The notes: generated by a model not told the origin, from the letters alone. Shown: positions 8,098 to 17,708, counted from the stretch's first letter. The stretch is 64,000 nucleotides of DNA from DLAJ01 sp023663615 (GCA_023663615.1 JAMPHA010000006.1:1-64000); one strand, 5' to 3'. Program-made: numbers and translations.

Positions 8098-8352
8098 ATG
8101 TCAGATTTAGGTTTAATCAGAGCATGTTCCGCGATCGGAGCAGGACTTGCGGTAATCGCAGGTATTGGTCCCGGTGTAGGGCAGGGTATCGCAGCCGGAC
8201 ATGGCGCGGCGGCAGTCGGACGCAATCCGGGGGCAAAGGGCGACATCATGACGACGATGCTGCTTGGACAGGCAGTTGCCGAGACGACAGGTCTTTACGG
8301 TCTGCTTGTTGCACTGCTGTTACTCTTCGTACATCCGTTGGATGTAAAATAA
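8098..8352 (+). CDS. atpE: ATP synthase subunit c with sodium-type ligand pattern
   Basis: An 84-residue two-helix hairpin proteolipid that forms the rotor ring. The ion carboxylate is Glu62 in GQAVAETTGLYG. Gln29 (GPGVGQG), Val60, Glu62, Thr63, Thr64 and Tyr67 correspond to the sodium ligands of the Ilyobacter c-ring (Gln32, Val63, Glu65, Ser66, Thr67, Tyr70), with Thr in place of Ser. From family knowledge this predicts Na+ coupling; it is inferred and not shown. An AAGGAGG site precedes the start. Confidence 0.96.
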   Translation: MSDLGLIRACSAIGAGLAVIAGIGPGVGQGIAAGHGAAAVGRNPGAKGDIMTTMLLGQAVAETTGLYGLLVALLLLFVHPLDVK

Positions 8353-8384
8353 AGACTTTATGACAGGAGAGAGGAGGCAGTCAG

Positions 8385-8954
8385 TTGCAGACAGTGATAA
8401 ATGCAGGAATCATGTTAGCAGATGCGGGAAGCGGCACGATGCGCCGTCTGTTCAATCTTGATCTGCAGTTGATAACGGATTCTGTTCTCACGATCATTGC
8501 CGTATTTGTCTTATTTTTAGTTTTGTCGCGTTTTCTTTTTAATCCGGTCAGAAAGATGTTATCGAGCCGCAGTGCAAAGATTGCGGACGACATTGAAAGT
8601 GCGCAGAAGGATAAGACCGATGCCGCGGCAATGAAAGCAGAATACGAAGAAAAACTGAAAAGCGTGGACAAGGAAGCGGAAGCGATTTTAGCGGACGCAA
8701 GGAAGCGCGGCTTGGAAAATGAAAACCGGATCATCGCGCAGGCGAAAGAGGAAGCTGCGGCGATTTTGGAGCGGGCGAGAACGGAGGCGGAGCTTGAGAA
8801 GCAGAAAGCGGCGGACGAGGTCAAGAGAGAAATGATCACGATCGCGTCGGCGATGGCGTCTAAGGTTGTTGCCGCCAATATCGACACGACGATCCAGAAC
8901 AGCCTGATCGATGAGACATTAAAGGAAATGGGTGAAGGCACATGGCTAAGCTGA
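8385..8954 (+). CDS. atpF: ATP synthase subunit b
   Basis: A 189-aa peripheral stalk subunit with one N-terminal membrane helix (TIIAVFVLFLVLSRFLF) followed by a long charged coiled coil. The TTG start at 8385 is supported by GAGAGGAGG ending 7 nt upstream, and no good ATG exists nearby. The end overlaps atpH by 13 nt. The N-terminus before the helix is about 30 residues, longer than in many b subunits but consistent with the well-placed ribosome-binding site. Confidence 0.93.
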   Translation: MQTVINAGIMLADAGSGTMRRLFNLDLQLITDSVLTIIAVFVLFLVLSRFLFNPVRKMLSSRSAKIADDIESAQKDKTDAAAMKAEYEEKLKSVDKEAEAILADARKRGLENENRIIAQAKEEAAAILERARTEAELEKQKAADEVKREMITIASAMASKVVAANIDTTIQNSLIDETLKEMGEGTWLS

Positions 8955-9490
8955 TTTCAGGGACATATGCGGAAGCGCTGTTTGAGCTTGCGCTTGATGA
9001 GCATCGGGAGGAGCAGTTCTTAGAGGAGGCACAGGGACTTCTTTTGGTATTGCAGGAGAATCCTGAGCTGAATCAGATGATGAATCATCCCAAGATTGGA
9101 AGAGAAGAAAAGCTTTCTACGCTGAAAGCGATCTTTGAAGGTCGTATCAGTGCGGATATGCTGGGCTTTCTTACCGTGATCGTCGAGAAAAACCGCTACG
9201 GAAATATAGAGCAGATTCTGGAAGGCTTCGTTGATAAGATGAAGGAGTATAAAGGGATCGGCGTTGCTTATGTAAAGTCGGCGGTTGCTTTGACGGACGA
9301 ACAGAAAAAGCAAGTGGAAGGGAAACTTTTAGAGACAACCGGCTACCGTCAGGTGGAAATGCACTATGAGGTGCGCACCGACCTGATCGGCGGTATGGTC
9401 ATCCGCATCGGAGACCGTGTGGTTGACAGCAGCATCCGCTCCAAGTTAAGCGATATGGAGCGAAGCCTGATGAAGATCCAGCTTGCTTAA
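8942..9490 (+). CDS. atpH: ATP synthase subunit delta
   Basis: The 182-aa OSCP/delta-family protein connects the peripheral stalk to the F1 head. The N-terminal helical domain (GTYAEALFELALDEH) and C-terminal GGMVIRIGDRVVDSSIRSKL are diagnostic. It begins within the end of atpF, in another frame, indicating coupled translation. Confidence 0.95.
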   Translation: MAKLISGTYAEALFELALDEHREEQFLEEAQGLLLVLQENPELNQMMNHPKIGREEKLSTLKAIFEGRISADMLGFLTVIVEKNRYGNIEQILEGFVDKMKEYKGIGVAYVKSAVALTDEQKKQVEGKLLETTGYRQVEMHYEVRTDLIGGMVIRIGDRVVDSSIRSKLSDMERSLMKIQLA

Positions 9491-9541
9491 ACAAAAGCGT
9501 GATAAAGGAATATAAGAAAAAAAGAAAGGTGCAGATGATCC

Positions 9542-11047
9542 ATGAATTTAAGACCAGAAGAAATAAGTTCAGTGATTAAGGATCAGATCAAGCGGTATGC
9601 GTCCCAGATGGAAGTATCCAATGTGGGTACGGTCATTCAGGTTGCGGACGGTATCGCGCGCGTGCATGGACTGGAAAATGCAATGCAGGGAGAGCTGTTA
9701 GAGTTTCCCGGTGAAGTATACGGCATGGTCATGAACCTTGAGGAAGACAATGTCGGTGCGGTGCTGCTCGGCAGTGCGCACAACATCAACGAGGGCGATC
9801 AGGTAAAAACCACCGGCAGGGTTGTGGAAGTGCCTGTCGGGGATGCATTGCTTGGGCGCGTTGTCAATGCGCTCGGACAGCCCATTGACGGGAAAGGTCC
9901 TGTTCAGACTGCAAAGTTCCGGCAGATCGAGAGAGTTGCGGCCGGAGTCATTACGCGTAAGTCGGTGGATACACCGCTGCAGACAGGTATTAAAGCGATC
10001 GATTCGATGATCCCGATCGGGCGCGGACAGCGTGAGCTGATCATCGGCGACAGACAGACCGGTAAAACGGCGATCGCGATCGATACGATCATTAACCAGA
10101 AAGGGCAGAATGTGAAGTGCGTGTATGTCGCGATCGGACAGAAAGCGTCCACGGTCGCTTCCATTGTGAAGACCCTGGAAGAATTTGGCGCGATGAATTA
10201 CACAACGGTCGTGGCTTCCACGGCGAGCGACCTTGCGCCGTTACAGTATATTTCTCCGTATGCGGGGTGTGCGATCGGAGAGGAATGGATGGAGAACGGA
10301 GAGGACGTGCTGGTTGTCTATGATGATTTAAGTAAGCATGCGACCGCATACCGTACACTTTCTTTGCTGCTCCGCCGTCCGCCCGGCCGTGAGGCGTATC
10401 CCGGCGACGTGTTCTACCTGCATTCCAGATTGTTAGAGCGTGCGGTGCGCATGAGCGACGAATACGGCGGCGGTTCTCTTACCGCGCTGCCGATCATTGA
10501 GACGCAGGCGGGAGACGTGTCCGCCTATATTCCGACGAACGTGATCTCCATCACGGATGGTCAGATCTATCTGGAGACGGAAATGTTCAACGCGGGCTTC
10601 CGTCCGGCGGTCAATGCCGGTCTGTCCGTATCCCGCGTCGGCGGCGCCGCGCAGATTAAGGCGATGAAGAAGATTTCCGCGCCGATCCGTGTGGAACTTG
10701 CGCAGTACAGGGAGCTTGCCGCATTCTCGCAGTTCGGTTCGGAGCTGGATGCCGATACGAAAGAGAAGCTGGCGCAGGGCGAGCGCATCAAGGAAATCCT
10801 GAAACAGCCGCAGTACAAGCCGATGCCGGTAGAGTATCAGGTCATCATTATTTATGTGGCAACCAATAAATATCTGCTTGATGTGTCAATTGAGGATATT
10901 ACCCGGTTCGAGGCGGAACTGTTTACTTTTATCGATACGAAGTATCCGGAGGTTCCTGCATCGATCCGTGACAAGAAAGTCATCTCCGACACGACGGAGG
11001 AGAGGTTGAAGAGCGCGATCGCAGAGTTCAAGAAATCCTTTAAGTAA
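9542..11047 (+). CDS. atpA: ATP synthase subunit alpha
   Basis: The 501-aa non-catalytic nucleotide-binding subunit of F1. It has the Walker A motif GDRQTGKTAIAID, the DELSD-type beta-barrel start, and the conserved SVSRVGGAAQ and LLLRRPPGREAYPGD segments. Length and start (ATG 9542, GAAAGGTG about 10 nt upstream) fit the family exactly. Confidence 0.98.
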   Translation: MNLRPEEISSVIKDQIKRYASQMEVSNVGTVIQVADGIARVHGLENAMQGELLEFPGEVYGMVMNLEEDNVGAVLLGSAHNINEGDQVKTTGRVVEVPVGDALLGRVVNALGQPIDGKGPVQTAKFRQIERVAAGVITRKSVDTPLQTGIKAIDSMIPIGRGQRELIIGDRQTGKTAIAIDTIINQKGQNVKCVYVAIGQKASTVASIVKTLEEFGAMNYTTVVASTASDLAPLQYISPYAGCAIGEEWMENGEDVLVVYDDLSKHATAYRTLSLLLRRPPGREAYPGDVFYLHSRLLERAVRMSDEYGGGSLTALPIIETQAGDVSAYIPTNVISITDGQIYLETEMFNAGFRPAVNAGLSVSRVGGAAQIKAMKKISAPIRVELAQYRELAAFSQFGSELDADTKEKLAQGERIKEILKQPQYKPMPVEYQVIIIYVATNKYLLDVSIEDITRFEAELFTFIDTKYPEVPASIRDKKVISDTTEERLKSAIAEFKKSFK

Positions 11048-11073
11048 GGCGCTTGGGAAGGCGGTGAAATGCA

Positions 11074-11958
11074 ATGGCGTCGATGAGAGACATCAAGAGA
11101 CGTAAGGGCAGTATACAGAGTACGCAGCAGATTACCAAGGCGATGAAGCTCGTGTCCACGGTGAAGCTCCAGCGCAGCAAGGCGCATGCGGAGCAGACGA
11201 AATCCTATTTTTCCTGCATGTATGACACGGTAAAAAGCATGATCGTCAAGGCAGGAACGCTTGACCATCCGTATCTAAAGACCGGGGCATCCGATAAAAA
11301 GGCGGTCGTGGTGATCACCTCGAACCGGGGACTCGCAGGCGGATATAATTCCAATGTGGTCAAGCTGATCACGCGCGGAGAGCTGGCGGAGCAAAAAGAG
11401 AATCTGCTCATCCATGCAATTGGTAAAAAAGGACGGGATCTGCTTGCGCGCGCAGGGTACCAGATCGCGGAGAAGGATTATTCCGAAGTGATCGAGGAGC
11501 CGACCTATATCGAGGCGATGAAGCTTGCGGAGGAACTGCTGAAAAGCTACATGGACGGAGAGATCGGAGAGATTTATCTTGCCTATACGTATTTTAAGAA
11601 TACAGTTGTTCATGAGCCGAGGCTCTTAAAACTTCTTCCGGTTTCACTTGAGGACGTGGCGGACAGCGGGGAAGAAGGGAGCGAGGCGCCGGCGGATAAG
11701 GCAATGATGAACTTTGAGCCGGAAGCGGACGAAGCGTTAAATCTCATTATTCCGAAATATGTTGCAAGCCTGATCTACGGAGCGCTTGTGGAGGCGGTTG
11801 CCAGCGAGAACGGAGCAAGAATGCAGGCGATGGATTCCGCGACGAGCAATGCGGAGGAAATGATAGGTAAATTATCGCTCCAGTATAACAGAGCACGTCA
11901 GGGCTCGATCACACAGGAGTTGACAGAAATCATAGCCGGTGCGGAAGCGATTTCTTAG
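11074..11958 (+). CDS. atpG: ATP synthase subunit gamma
   Basis: A 294-aa central rotor shaft. N-terminal RRKGSIQSTQQITKAMKLV and C-terminal ENGARMQAMDSATSNAEEM segments form the coiled coil that turns inside the alpha/beta head. ITSNRGLAGGYN is the conserved core. It lies 26 nt after atpA, with a GGCGGTG site upstream. Confidence 0.97.
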   Translation: MASMRDIKRRKGSIQSTQQITKAMKLVSTVKLQRSKAHAEQTKSYFSCMYDTVKSMIVKAGTLDHPYLKTGASDKKAVVVITSNRGLAGGYNSNVVKLITRGELAEQKENLLIHAIGKKGRDLLARAGYQIAEKDYSEVIEEPTYIEAMKLAEELLKSYMDGEIGEIYLAYTYFKNTVVHEPRLLKLLPVSLEDVADSGEEGSEAPADKAMMNFEPEADEALNLIIPKYVASLIYGALVEAVASENGARMQAMDSATSNAEEMIGKLSLQYNRARQGSITQELTEIIAGAEAIS

Positions 11959-12004
11959 GAAGCGATTTTCCATAACCGAGATTCATGATGAAAGGAATAA
12001 GGAT

Positions 12005-13408
12005 ATGGCAGCAGAAAACAGAAGTACAAGCAGCGGTAAAATCACACAGATTATCGGCGCCGTACTGGACATCAAGTTTGCCGACGGGCAGCTTCCTGAG
12101 ATCAACGAGGCGATCCGGATTACCCGCACGAACGGCGAGGAGCTGATCGTCGAGGTTGCGCAGCATCTTGGTGATGATACCGTAAGATGTATCGCCATGG
12201 GACCGACGGACGGATTGGTCCGCGGGATGGATGCGGCGGCAACGGGCGCTCCCATCACCGTACCCGTCGGCGAGAATACATTAGGACGTATTTTTAACGT
12301 ATTAGGACAGCCGATCGACAATAAACCGGCGCCTACGGACGTAGGCTATGAGCCGATCCACAGACCGGCGCCCGGCTTTTCGGAGCAGTCTACAGCGCAG
12401 GAACTTCTTGAAACAGGAATTAAGGTCGTCGATCTGCTCTGCCCGTATCAGAAGGGCGGTAAGATCGGTCTGTTCGGCGGAGCGGGTGTAGGTAAGACGG
12501 TTTTGATCCAGGAACTGATTCGTAATATCGCGACGGAGCACGGCGGATATTCCGTGTTTACCGGTGTCGGCGAGCGTACCAGAGAGGGAAACGACCTCTA
12601 CCATGAAATGATGGAGTCCGGCGTTATCGATAAGACGACGATGGTGTTCGGACAGATGAACGAGCCGCCCGGCGCGAGAATGCGTGTGGGTCTGACCGGA
12701 TTGACAATGGCGGAGTATTTCCGCGACAAGGGTGGAAAGGACGTGCTTCTTTTCATTGATAATATTTTCCGTTTCACGCAGGCAGGCTCGGAGGTGTCCG
12801 CATTGCTCGGACGTATGCCGTCCGCCGTTGGTTATCAGCCGACGTTACAGACGGAAATGGGCGCGCTTCAGGAGCGTATTACATCCACGAGAAACGGTTC
12901 GATCACATCCGTGCAGGCGGTTTACGTTCCTGCGGATGACCTGACCGACCCGGCGCCGGCGACAACGTTTGCACATTTGGATGCGACGACGGTTCTATCC
13001 CGTTCCATCGTAGAGCTTGGTATTTATCCTGCGGTAGATCCGCTGGAATCCACTTCGAGAATCCTCGATCCGCGTATCGTCGGTCAGGAGCATTATGATG
13101 TGGCGCGCGGCGTGCAGGAGATTCTTCAAAAATATAAAGAATTGCAGGATATTATCGCGATTCTCGGTATGGACGAGCTGTCCGAGGATGATAAACTTGT
13201 CGTAAGCCGGGCGAGAAAGGTACAGCGTTTCCTTTCCCAGCCGTTCTTTGTCGCGGGACAGTTTACCGGTCTGGAAGGTAAGTATGTGCCGATCGCAGAG
13301 ACGATCCGGGGCTTCAAGGAGATTATTGAGGGCAAGCATGATGAGATTCCTGAGTCCTACTTCCTTAATGCGGGCAGTATTGATGATGTTGTAGCGCGCG
13401 TAAAATGA
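12005..13408 (+). CDS. atpD: ATP synthase subunit beta
   Basis: The 467-aa catalytic subunit. It carries Walker A GGAGVGKTVL, GVGERTREGNDLY with the catalytic Glu, and the DELSEDDK (DELSEED) lever. ATG 12005 is chosen: it follows AAAGGAATAAGG, and the mature N-terminus fits homologues. A more upstream in-frame start at 11939 would overlap atpG. Confidence 0.98.
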   Translation: MAAENRSTSSGKITQIIGAVLDIKFADGQLPEINEAIRITRTNGEELIVEVAQHLGDDTVRCIAMGPTDGLVRGMDAAATGAPITVPVGENTLGRIFNVLGQPIDNKPAPTDVGYEPIHRPAPGFSEQSTAQELLETGIKVVDLLCPYQKGGKIGLFGGAGVGKTVLIQELIRNIATEHGGYSVFTGVGERTREGNDLYHEMMESGVIDKTTMVFGQMNEPPGARMRVGLTGLTMAEYFRDKGGKDVLLFIDNIFRFTQAGSEVSALLGRMPSAVGYQPTLQTEMGALQERITSTRNGSITSVQAVYVPADDLTDPAPATTFAHLDATTVLSRSIVELGIYPAVDPLESTSRILDPRIVGQEHYDVARGVQEILQKYKELQDIIAILGMDELSEDDKLVVSRARKVQRFLSQPFFVAGQFTGLEGKYVPIAETIRGFKEIIEGKHDEIPESYFLNAGSIDDVVARVK

Positions 13409-13435
13409 TTACGGAATCAGGATTGAGGTGGCTGT

Positions 13436-13840
13436 ATGGCAGAAGATAATCGTTTTGTTATCAAAATTATCACGCCGGATCGCGTTTTTTACGATGGACT
13501 GGCAACGATGGTCGAGTTTAATACGACGGAAGGCGAGGTCGGGATCTATAAGAACCACATCCCGATGACGATGATCATTAAGCCGGGCATTCTCTATATT
13601 ACGGACGGTGATGAACAGAAGACGGCGGCGCTTCATGCGGGATTTGTGGAGATATTAAAGGATCGGATCACAATTCTTGCGGAGATCGTTGAGTGGCCTG
13701 ACGAGATCGACTTAGAGAGAGCGGAGGCAGCAAAGGAACGCGCCGAAAAGCGCCTTTCCGAAAAAGATCCCAAGACGGATATTGCGCGTGCCGAGACAGC
13801 GCTTTTGCGTTCGATCGCGCGTATTTCGACAGTCCGGTAG
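13436..13840 (+). CDS. atpC: ATP synthase subunit epsilon
   Basis: A 134-aa subunit with an N-terminal beta-sandwich (ITPDRVFYDGLATMVEF, GEVGIYKNHIPM) and two C-terminal helices that can inhibit F1. It is the last gene of the operon and is followed after about 75 nt by a strong terminator. Confidence 0.96.
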   Translation: MAEDNRFVIKIITPDRVFYDGLATMVEFNTTEGEVGIYKNHIPMTMIIKPGILYITDGDEQKTAALHAGFVEILKDRITILAEIVEWPDEIDLERAEAAKERAEKRLSEKDPKTDIARAETALLRSIARISTVR

Positions 13841-13914
13841 GTGTTCTTTTAGCGGATTATGGCAGATGTGAAGTAAATACGATTCTTCATGGGGACGGTT
13901 CCCGTGAAATTAAG

Positions 13915-13956
13915 AAAAATCCTCTTTGGCGTACGGTACGCGAAAGAGGATTTTTT
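13915..13956 (+). terminator. Rho-independent terminator of the atp operon
   Basis: The hairpin AAAATCCTCTTT...AAAGAGGATTTT, with an inner GCGTAC/GTACGC extension, ends in a run of T. It closes the transcription unit that began at 6461. Confidence 0.85.
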
Positions 13957-14017
13957 CATATCATAGTAGAAAGCGAGTCTTATGGACTCAATGACGGAAT
14001 TATGAGGAACCAATCAA

Positions 14018-14575
14018 ATGGAACAGCATCGGATCGTACCGTTTTACCAGACATACAATATGCCGGCGTATCAGGCGCCCTATCTGCAGCCCTATGCTAT
14101 GAACGGCTATCTGCCGCTCTATATGGCGCAGGGGACGGATGTGAAGGAGGATTTGCAGTATTTACAGGAGATGTTCCCGGAACTGGCAAGACGCTATGCG
14201 GCAAAGATCGCATCCGCGGTGGACCGCTTGGATTATAAGGGAAGCATGATCTACGACGAATATCCTGACAGACTGCGCCTGCAGCGTCTGGCGCGCGATA
14301 TTACACAAATGATTGAAAAGGAGGAGGCGTCAGGGGAAAATGGAAGCATGACGCAGAGTCCTGCGGCGGACAATGGGAACATGATGCAGAGCCCTGCGGC
14401 GGGCAGCGGAAACATGATGCAGAGCCCTGCGGCGGGCAATGGGAATCAGACGATGCCGGCGGATTCCCGATACAGGGAGGAACTCGTGTATGTGCTTTTG
14501 ATTTATGAGATCGCAAAAAGGCGGCACGGCGCGGGCATGGACCTGTCGAAGTTCTACGGAGTGAGCGGCGTCTGA
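14018..14575 (+). CDS. Uncharacterised protein with Pro/Tyr-rich N-terminus and internal 11-aa repeats
   Basis: I do not recognise a named family for this 185-aa protein. Residues 1-40 are rich in Tyr and Pro (YQTYNMPAYQAPYLQPYAM). Residues about 45-105 look helical (EMFPELARRYAAKI, LRLQRLARDITQMIEKE). Residues 111-143 are three copies of an 11-residue repeat (MMQSPAAGSGN type), and the end is helical again (ELVYVLLIYEIAKRRH). No signal peptide or membrane segment is clear, so a cytoplasmic or spore/coat-associated role is possible but unproven. AGGA lies 9 nt before ATG 14018. The next gene begins 69 nt downstream on the same strand. Confidence 0.7.
   Translation: MEQHRIVPFYQTYNMPAYQAPYLQPYAMNGYLPLYMAQGTDVKEDLQYLQEMFPELARRYAAKIASAVDRLDYKGSMIYDEYPDRLRLQRLARDITQMIEKEEASGENGSMTQSPAADNGNMMQSPAAGSGNMMQSPAAGNGNQTMPADSRYREELVYVLLIYEIAKRRHGAGMDLSKFYGVSGV
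14348..14446 (+). repeat. 33-bp in-frame coding repeat, three copies
   Basis: Units at 14348, 14381 and 14414 encode M(T/M)QSPAA(D/G)xGN. Being a multiple of three, the expansion keeps the reading frame. Copies two and three are almost identical in DNA sequence, which suggests a recent origin. Confidence 0.85.
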
Positions 14576-14643
14576 CGCAGGCGCGACGGAAGACGCAAGA
14601 TTTTTGTATTGTGAAATTACCAAATATGGCATAAAATAAGAGC

Positions 14644-17172
14644 ATGAAAAAAATGATCTTTCACGGGATCGTCAGCATTGCGACGTTTTTTGCGGCGCTG
14701 GTGATCATCAGTAATTTTTTGAATCAGGGAAATACGGATATGACGGAAGAAATGCGTCCGGCGAGCCTGCCGCTGATCTATATGAACGTGGACGGCGAGC
14801 GCGTAAACTGCCTGCATGGGTATCAGGAGCTTCCGCAGCTTTCTTATCTGCGGGAGAGCATCACGCCGCTTGGCGATGGCAGGACGCTTTCTTTTGATGT
14901 GCAAAAATACGGGCGCAATATCAGCCAGATCTTTTTTGAGGTGCGCAGTGTGGATGGCGCGCGCCTGATCGAGGACGGCCGTCTGTCGGAATATACGGAT
15001 ATTGGGGACGAGATCCATGCGGAGTTCGCGATCAAAGATCTGATCGAGGCGCAGACGGAGTATAGTCTGGTCATAAAGCTGCAGATGGACACGGAGCAGG
15101 AGATCGCCTATGCGACGCGTATCATCCTTGCGACCGATTATCATGCGGAGGAGAAGATCGCGTTCGCCCGTGAATTTTCGGCGCGCACGTTTGACCGCGA
15201 AGAAGCGCAGGAGATCATCAAATATCTGGAATCCAATTCGCAGGGGGATAACTCGACGTTTGGTGTTGTCAATATCCACAGCAGTTTTAATCAGATCACA
15301 TGGGGCTCTCTCGGCGTGGAAAAAGAAACGGAACCGATATTCACACTGCGGGAACTGGCATCCCAGACAGCTTCCGTAACGGGGAGCTACATTGTATCCG
15401 TGCAGGAGGGAAAAGGCAGGCACTACTACCGGGTGGAGGAATTCTACCGGCTGCGCTATACGGTGGACCGTATTTATCTGCTTGATTTCGAACGCACGAT
15501 GACGCAGATTTTTGATGAGGATTATGCAGACGCCTATGTGGGAAATAAGGTCGTGCTCGGCATCCAGAAGGAGGCGCCGGTATTAGTCGAGTCGGACGGC
15601 GGAAATGTGTTCGCGTTCGTAAATGACAAGGGGTTATATTCGTATAATGTGTCCGAGCAGAAAATGGCGGTATTGTACACATTTCAGGATGACTCCTTTG
15701 ACGCGCGCTGTATGTATGACGCGCATAATATAAAGATATTGAGTGTGGATGAGACGGGAAACGTCCGCTTTGTCGTATACGGTTACATGAACAGAGGACG
15801 GCATGAGGGACAGATCGGGATCATGGTCTGCTATTATAACAGCCTGCTCAATACGGTTGAGGAGCAGATCTACATTCCGTATGACAAGAGCTATGCGATC
15901 CTGGAGGCGGAAATGAGTATGCTCTCCTATGTCAGCAGGACAAATGTGTTCTATTTTATCTTAAACGGGGACATTTACGCAGTCAGCCTTGACAACCGCA
16001 GCTATGAGATCATCGCGCAGGATCTGGAGATCGGAAGATTTCAGGTCTCCCCCGATCAGAGTTTTCTCGTATGGCAGGAGGGGCGCGACGCAAATACGAG
16101 TATTTCGCTCGTGCAGATGAATCTGAATACGCAGATGCGCAGGGAGATCAGCGCCGGCATCGGCAACTATATCAAGCCGATCGGCTTCATGGGCAGCGAC
16201 CTGATCTACGGCGTTGCGCGCAGTACGGATATTTATACGGACAGCTACGGCATCATTACTTTTCCGATGTATGAGGTCATTATCGTAGACGAGAATGGGA
16301 CCGTGTTAAAAGAGTATGGCAATGAGGGTGTTTATGTGACGGGCGGGCAGATCACGGATAATCAGCTCAACATGTCGCGTGTTGTCAGAAACGAGGATGG
16401 CTCCTATGCGGAGACGAGCGATGACCAGATCATCAATCATATCGAACAGGAGACGGGAATCAATACATTGGAGAGACCTGTCACCGAAAAATATGAGACG
16501 ATCGTACAGATCGTCGTAAAAAACACGATAGACAATAAAGTGTTACAGATTCTGACGCCGAAAGAGGTGCTTTTTGAGGGGAGCAGGACGCTTGCCATTG
16601 CGGAGGATGCCGCGATGGAGCGCTTTTTCGTGTATGCAAAGGATGGCGTCATCGGCATGTTTGATCATGCTGCGGATGCAATCAATCTCGCATATACGAA
16701 GGTGGGAGTGGTCGTTGATGACAGCGGGCACTATATATGGATGCGCGGAAATCGCAGCACACGAAATCAGATCATGGCAATATCGGCGCAAAGCGTCAGT
16801 GAGACGCGCAGATCGACGGCCGTATGCTTAGATACGCTGCTTGCCTATGAGGGCGTGGCGCGCAACAGCCAATATCTGCTTGATGAAGGGGATACGGTGC
16901 TTCAGATCTTGCAGGAAGCGCTGGAGGGTTATCATATTTTGGACCTGTCGGGCTGCAGCCTGGATGCCATTCTCTACTATGCGAACCGTGACATCCCGGT
17001 ACTGGCGCTCATGGGGGACAGCACCGTGCTCATTGTCGGATACAACGATTCTCAGATCGTTCTGATGGATCCGAAATCGGACAGTCTCTATAAAAAGGGC
17101 ATTTCGGAAGCGGATGAGTGGTTTCGGGCAAACGGCGCGGTGTTCCTATCCTATCTGGAAGAATCATCTTAA
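14644..17172 (+). CDS. Membrane-anchored extracytoplasmic protein with propeller-like middle and C39-peptidase-like end
   Basis: 842 aa. A single N-terminal hydrophobic segment (residues about 5-24) anchors a large outside portion. The middle (about 300-640) shows repeated beta-rich blocks typical of propeller-like proteins (YSYNVSEQKMAVLYTF, IYAVSLDNRSYEIIAQD). The last 130 residues resemble C39-family cysteine-peptidase folds: a Cys in TAVCLDTLLAYEG, then DIPVLALMGD, VLIVGYND and VLMDP. The position normally held by the catalytic His (G-H-x-V-V-x-x-G-Y) reads GDSTVLIVGY here, so the domain may bind peptide without cutting. Function unknown; Ala/Asp-rich helices link the parts. Confidence 0.7.
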   Translation: MKKMIFHGIVSIATFFAALVIISNFLNQGNTDMTEEMRPASLPLIYMNVDGERVNCLHGYQELPQLSYLRESITPLGDGRTLSFDVQKYGRNISQIFFEVRSVDGARLIEDGRLSEYTDIGDEIHAEFAIKDLIEAQTEYSLVIKLQMDTEQEIAYATRIILATDYHAEEKIAFAREFSARTFDREEAQEIIKYLESNSQGDNSTFGVVNIHSSFNQITWGSLGVEKETEPIFTLRELASQTASVTGSYIVSVQEGKGRHYYRVEEFYRLRYTVDRIYLLDFERTMTQIFDEDYADAYVGNKVVLGIQKEAPVLVESDGGNVFAFVNDKGLYSYNVSEQKMAVLYTFQDDSFDARCMYDAHNIKILSVDETGNVRFVVYGYMNRGRHEGQIGIMVCYYNSLLNTVEEQIYIPYDKSYAILEAEMSMLSYVSRTNVFYFILNGDIYAVSLDNRSYEIIAQDLEIGRFQVSPDQSFLVWQEGRDANTSISLVQMNLNTQMRREISAGIGNYIKPIGFMGSDLIYGVARSTDIYTDSYGIITFPMYEVIIVDENGTVLKEYGNEGVYVTGGQITDNQLNMSRVVRNEDGSYAETSDDQIINHIEQETGINTLERPVTEKYETIVQIVVKNTIDNKVLQILTPKEVLFEGSRTLAIAEDAAMERFFVYAKDGVIGMFDHAADAINLAYTKVGVVVDDSGHYIWMRGNRSTRNQIMAISAQSVSETRRSTAVCLDTLLAYEGVARNSQYLLDEGDTVLQILQEALEGYHILDLSGCSLDAILYYANRDIPVLALMGDSTVLIVGYNDSQIVLMDPKSDSLYKKGISEADEWFRANGAVFLSYLEESS

Positions 17173-17206
17173 GAGACCTTGTGCGCCGTTTGCGGAAAAA
17201 ACCGGA

Positions 17207-17695
17207 TCAGGCTTCTGCAAAAATCTGCCGCCTGTATTTTTCAAGGGTAAAGAGCAGGAGCATACCGAAAACGCCTGCGGATACGATCTCTCCTGCGCAG
17301 ACCGTGATAAAAGAAAGCCAGATTGGGCCGACGCCGTATGCCGTTTTGATGACAAAGGGAATGACCAATGTGTTTACCGCGATCGGCGGAATCGGCGCAA
17401 GCCATTTTTGGCGGCGCAGCAGATAGGTCCCGACTGCGGCGGCGAGGGTTGCGAGAGACCCAAAAATAATGTCGATCAGCGCGCCGCCCGCAAGGATATT
17501 GCTGAGCAGACAGCCGATAAAAACGCCGGGTATGGCGGCGGGAGTAAAATACGGAAGGATGGTCAACGCTTCCGAGAAACGGATCTGAACCTGCATGGTG
17601 GAAAGTCCCAGAGCCGCAGAAATGAGCGTGAAGACGACATAGAGCGCAGCGATCATTGCTGCCTGTGTCAGAAACAGAATACGTTTGTTTTTCAT
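17207..17695 (-). CDS. queT: QueT-type ECF transporter substrate-binding (S) component for queuosine precursor
   Basis: A 162-aa membrane protein with five or six hydrophobic helices. VQIRFSEALTILPYFTPAAIPGVFIG and IDIIFGSLATLAAAVGTYL contain the QueT family hallmarks (cut here into two parts: VQIRFSEALTILP and FGSLATL). S components capture the ligand and share an EcfA/T energy module encoded elsewhere. A probable preQ1-I riboswitch directly upstream supports a queuosine-precursor ligand. It is convergent with the 14644 gene, whose stop lies 34 nt away. Confidence 0.85.
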   Translation of the reverse strand: MKNKRILFLTQAAMIAALYVVFTLISAALGLSTMQVQIRFSEALTILPYFTPAAIPGVFIGCLLSNILAGGALIDIIFGSLATLAAAVGTYLLRRQKWLAPIPPIAVNTLVIPFVIKTAYGVGPIWLSFITVCAGEIVSAGVFGMLLLFTLEKYRRQIFAEA

Positions 17696-17708
17696 ATGAA
17701 ATTCTCCT

